The position numbers and the translations under genes are program-made. This document shows positions 61,545 through 64,000 of a stretch of DNA of 64,000 bases, piece by piece. The notes below the pieces were generated by a model. The model did no database searches and had not been told where the DNA came from. It worked only from the letters and a program-made list of their open reading frames with translations. How positions within the stretch are numbered: the stretch's first letter is position 1; every line of letters starts with the position of its first letter. This DNA comes from Nocardia sp. NBC_01503 (GTDB lineage: Bacteria > Actinomycetota > Actinomycetes > Mycobacteriales > Mycobacteriaceae): positions 5,270,001 to 5,334,000 of the forward strand of contig NZ_CP109596.1 of the NCBI RefSeq assembly GCF_036327755.1. Direction: 5' to 3'.

Positions 61545-63260
61545 GTGACTTCGGGTGGTGGCGGTTCATTACGTGCTTGGCAGCGCAGGGCTCTCACCAA
61601 GTATCTGACGACCAAGCCTCGAGACTTCCTTGCTGTCGCCACACCCGGTGCGGGTAAGACGACCTTCGCGCTGCGCGTGGCGGCCGAACTGCTCGCCGAC
61701 CGCACCATCGATCAGGTGACGGTGGTGGCCCCTACCGAGCATCTGAAGCATCAGTGGGCCGGATCGGCGCAGCGGCTCGGGATCCAACTGGATTCGAACT
61801 TCTCCAACTCCACCGGCTCGACCTCCTCGGATTACCACGGTGTCGTGGTGACCTATGCCCAGGTGGCCTCGCATCCGTTCAAGCATCGGGTGCGCACCGA
61901 GAACCGCCGCACGCTGGTCATCATGGACGAGATCCACCACACCGGTGATGCCAAGAGCTGGGGTGAAGCGGTCGAGGAGGCCTTCGGAGACGCCACCCGA
62001 AGACTCGCGCTCACCGGAACGCCCTTCCGCAGCGATGATTCGAAGATCCCGTTCATCACCTATGAGGCGGATGAATCGGGCTTCGAGAAGTCCAAGGCCG
62101 ATCACACCTACGGATACTCCGAGGCGCTCGCCGACGGCGTGGTGCGACCGGTGGTCTTCCTCGCCTACTCCGGTGAGGCGCACTGGCGGGACAGTGCCGG
62201 TGATGAGTACTCCGCCCGCCTGGGTGAGCCGCTGAACGCCGAACAGACCGCCCGAGCCTGGCGCACCGCCCTGGACCCCGCGGGCGACTGGATGTCCAAG
62301 GTGCTCACCGCCGCCGACACCCGGCTGCGGCAGTTGCGTGCCACCGGTATGCCCGATGCGGGCGGTCTGGTCATCGCCACCGATCAGGACAAGGCCCGTG
62401 ACTACGCCGAACTGCTGGAACATATCTCGGGCACCAAACCGACCGTGGTGCTCTCGGACGATCCGCAGTCCTCCAATCGCATCGGCGAGTTCAGTGCGAG
62501 CACCGATCCGTGGATGGTCGCGGTGCGCATGGTCTCCGAGGGCGTCGACGTTCCACGCCTGGCGGTCGGGGTGTACGCCACCAGTGCCTCCACCCCGCTG
62601 TACTTCGCGCAGGCCATCGGTCGTTTCGTGCGCGCGCGCAAGACGGGTGAGACCGCGAGCGTCTTCCTGCCCTCGGTGCCGGTGCTGCTGGATCTGGCCG
62701 CACAGCTCGAGGTGCAGCGCGATCACGTCATCGGCAAACCGCATCGCGAGAAGAACGAACTCGACGACGAACTGCTCATCGACGCCAACAAGCAGAAGGA
62801 CGAGCCCGGCGAGGAGGAGAAGAAGTTCATCGCCCTGGCCGCCGACGCCGAGCTGGATCAGGTCATCTACGACGGCGACTCCTTCGGCACCGCCACCTTC
62901 TCCGGCAGCGATGAGGAGGCCGACTACCTCGGCATTCCGGGCCTGCTGGACGCGGACCAGATGCGCGCCCTGCTGCGCGACCGGCAGACCCGCCAACTCC
63001 AGGACCGCACCGCCGAATCCGCCCGCACCGCGACGCTGCCCACCAACGCGGCGTCGGCCGAACGCGCCGCCACCGCGGACCGCCTCGGCGAACTGCGCCG
63101 CGAGCTCAACAGCCTGGTCGCCATGCACCATCACCGCACCGGCAAGCCGCACGGTGTCATCCACGGTGACCTACGCCGCGAATGCGGCGGGCCGCCAACC
63201 GCATTGGCGACCGCGGATCAACTCACCGAACGCATCGCGGTGCTGCGCCGCACCAGCTGA
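61545..63260 (+). CDS. DEAD/DEAH-box (superfamily 2) helicase
   Basis: About 571 aa. Motif Q-like AWQRRALTKYL, motif I ATPGAGKTTFALRVA, motif II MDEIHHTGD, motif III ALTGTPFRSDD, and motif VI YFAQAIGRFVRARK. The C-terminal 170 residues are charged and helical. It resembles the UvrB/XPB-like single-strand or DNA-repair helicases of actinobacteria. GTG 61545 gives the N-terminus MTSGGGGSLRAW; no ribosome site is seen, so it may be leaderless. Divergent from the YihY gene. Confidence 0.9.
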   Translation: MTSGGGGSLRAWQRRALTKYLTTKPRDFLAVATPGAGKTTFALRVAAELLADRTIDQVTVVAPTEHLKHQWAGSAQRLGIQLDSNFSNSTGSTSSDYHGVVVTYAQVASHPFKHRVRTENRRTLVIMDEIHHTGDAKSWGEAVEEAFGDATRRLALTGTPFRSDDSKIPFITYEADESGFEKSKADHTYGYSEALADGVVRPVVFLAYSGEAHWRDSAGDEYSARLGEPLNAEQTARAWRTALDPAGDWMSKVLTAADTRLRQLRATGMPDAGGLVIATDQDKARDYAELLEHISGTKPTVVLSDDPQSSNRIGEFSASTDPWMVAVRMVSEGVDVPRLAVGVYATSASTPLYFAQAIGRFVRARKTGETASVFLPSVPVLLDLAAQLEVQRDHVIGKPHREKNELDDELLIDANKQKDEPGEEEKKFIALAADAELDQVIYDGDSFGTATFSGSDEEADYLGIPGLLDADQMRALLRDRQTRQLQDRTAESARTATLPTNAASAERAATADRLGELRRELNSLVAMHHHRTGKPHGVIHGDLRRECGGPPTALATADQLTERIAVLRRTS

Positions 63261-63412
63261 TCAACCGCCGCGGCGGCCCCTATCGGCGGCTGCGCATCCT
63301 CGGCCGGGCATCCCGGCCACGAGCGTGCCGGCTGACGAGGGACCGGGATTCCGAGATCAGGGCGCAGTAGCGCCGAAGATCAGGGCGCAGTAGCGCCGGA
63401 ATCCGGTGCCGG

Positions 63413-63727
63413 TCAGGTGGATTCGGAACCGACCACTTCCAGCTCGACCTGGAAGGAGTCCCCGACATCGAGCCCCTCCGCCACCCGCACCGGCTTCTTC
63501 ATCGGCAGCATGTACGTGCCCCGCTTGCGATCGGGGAACAGCGAGGTCGCCCACTTGCTCCCGCCCACGGCGACCCGCACCCGCACCGATCCGAACCCAC
63601 CGGCCAGATGCCCGTGCTCCTGCTCGATCTCATCGGCCACCTCTTCCGGCAGGCTGGTGAAATACCAGGACGCGGGGCCTTCCCACACCCATAGCTCACT
63701 GGTGAACGAGTACCGCGACGTCGACAT
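63413..63727 (-). CDS. DUF1905 domain-containing protein
   Basis: 104 aa beta-barrel-like domain: SFTSELWVWEGPASWYFTSL, VRVRVAVGGSKWATSLFPDR and KRGTYMLPMKKPVRVAEGL. The signature GPASWYF and the FPDRKRGTYMLPMKK stretch match DUF1905, a small family of unknown function often fused to or near YdeI-type domains. Stand-alone here. Confidence 0.9.
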   Translation of the reverse strand: MSTSRYSFTSELWVWEGPASWYFTSLPEEVADEIEQEHGHLAGGFGSVRVRVAVGGSKWATSLFPDRKRGTYMLPMKKPVRVAEGLDVGDSFQVELEVVGSEST

Positions 63728-63903
63728 GCCCCGACCGTAGACCAGGGGTATGACAGCACTGCCCCGTAATTCCGCGCGGGCGGTACATCGCAGTCCTTGT
63801 CGAGGGCGGCTCGACCCGCCCGGATCGCCGTGATGTGGGCTGAGCCTGCCGCGCGGAGGTACGCGCGGCGGATCCGGTGCGGGCAGTGCCGGCTATCCAC
63901 GTG

Positions 63904-64000
63904 TCAGTCGGCGAGCAGTCGTCGCCACCATGATCGTTTCGCTTGCGGGGCAACCAATTCGAGGTCGGTGAACGGGGTATCGGCTGCCGCGGTGGGCGTG
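63904..64000 (-). CDS. C-terminal end of an unidentified gene (runs off the right edge)
   Basis: The minus strand from the window edge reads TPFTDLELVAPQAKRSWWRR and LLAD before TGA. About 31 codons are visible with coding-like composition. The Lys/Arg/Trp-rich end gives no family. A 176-nt gap separates it from the DUF1905 gene upstream. Confidence 0.4.
   Translation of the reverse strand, partial: TPTAAADTPFTDLELVAPQAKRSWWRRLLAD

Noticed and set aside
61569..63164. 531-codon minus-strand open frame in the helicase gene
   Set aside because: Low-complexity Gly/Arg/Val composition and antisense to well-defined helicase motifs.

Overview
The window is high-GC actinobacterial DNA, most likely from a Nocardia-like member of the Mycobacteriales (Corynebacteriales). 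Evidence: pervasive GC-rich codon use, many GTG/TTG starts, tandem DUF397 genes beside a DUF5753-type HTH regulator, sigB, a DtxR/IdeR repressor next to galE, PAC2, DUF3039, DUF3099 and DUF4192 proteins, and a mycobacterial-type Fo operon. The order PAC2 ... DUF4192, galE, ideR ... sigB ... DUF3099/DUF3039 ... YihY membrane protein, helicase resembles the conserved sigA-sigB-dtxR chromosomal region of this order, with accessory genes and decayed segments between. This is synteny from memory, not a computed alignment.

Layout. 1-4.8 kb: a DUF5682 gene (cut by the edge), a MoxR AAA+ ATPase and a large DUF4132 protein, like the E. coli yehM-yehL-yehI group. 5-8.5 kb: an aldo/keto reductase behind a MerR-type promoter, an HTH-DUF397-DUF397 operon and small genes. 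9.3-11.6 kb: a fatty acid hydroxylase-family protein and a cyclopropane-synthase-like methyltransferase. 11.8-14.2 kb: a polyamine operon made of a type III ornithine decarboxylase and an AdoMet decarboxylase-spermidine synthase fusion. 14.4-22.5 kb: a Ski2-like helicase, PAC2, a lipoprotein, a secreted Ser/Gly-tailed protein, and a WYL regulator divergent from a VOC gene with a clear operator between. 22.5-33.7 kb: galE, ideR, acuC, a GNAT/acyl-CoA synthetase protein, ppc, a methyltransferase and sigB, the last with an ECF-type promoter.

34-44.4 kb: a methyltransferase, a DUF485 pseudogene with one amber codon, a TnpB-like protein that has lost its zinc ribbon, and an ATP synthase operon containing only Fo genes (atpI-B-E-F and the b half of atpH). 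Then come GlxA/VOC, an MFS transporter, DUF3099 and DUF3039. 44.4-51 kb is a rearranged block. Two pieces of an alkylsulfatase gene lie about 5 kb apart in opposite orientation, next to remnants of a GAP-family gene and a LuxR gene; one inversion would restore the order of the two alkylsulfatase pieces. Inside it are an oxidoreductase/TetR pair, a SHOCT-cupredoxin pair and an acyl-CoA ligase. 51-64 kb: DUF389, TetR, a GH43-like protein, a phosphatase-kinase-STAS partner-switching set, a second DUF4132 gene, a YihY/BrkB membrane protein, a helicase and DUF1905.

No rRNA, tRNA or CRISPR array was seen. The best candidates for new biology are the orphan Fo operon, the zinc-ribbon-deleted TnpB, the fused polyamine enzyme, the split alkylsulfatase and the duplicated promoter-leader element.
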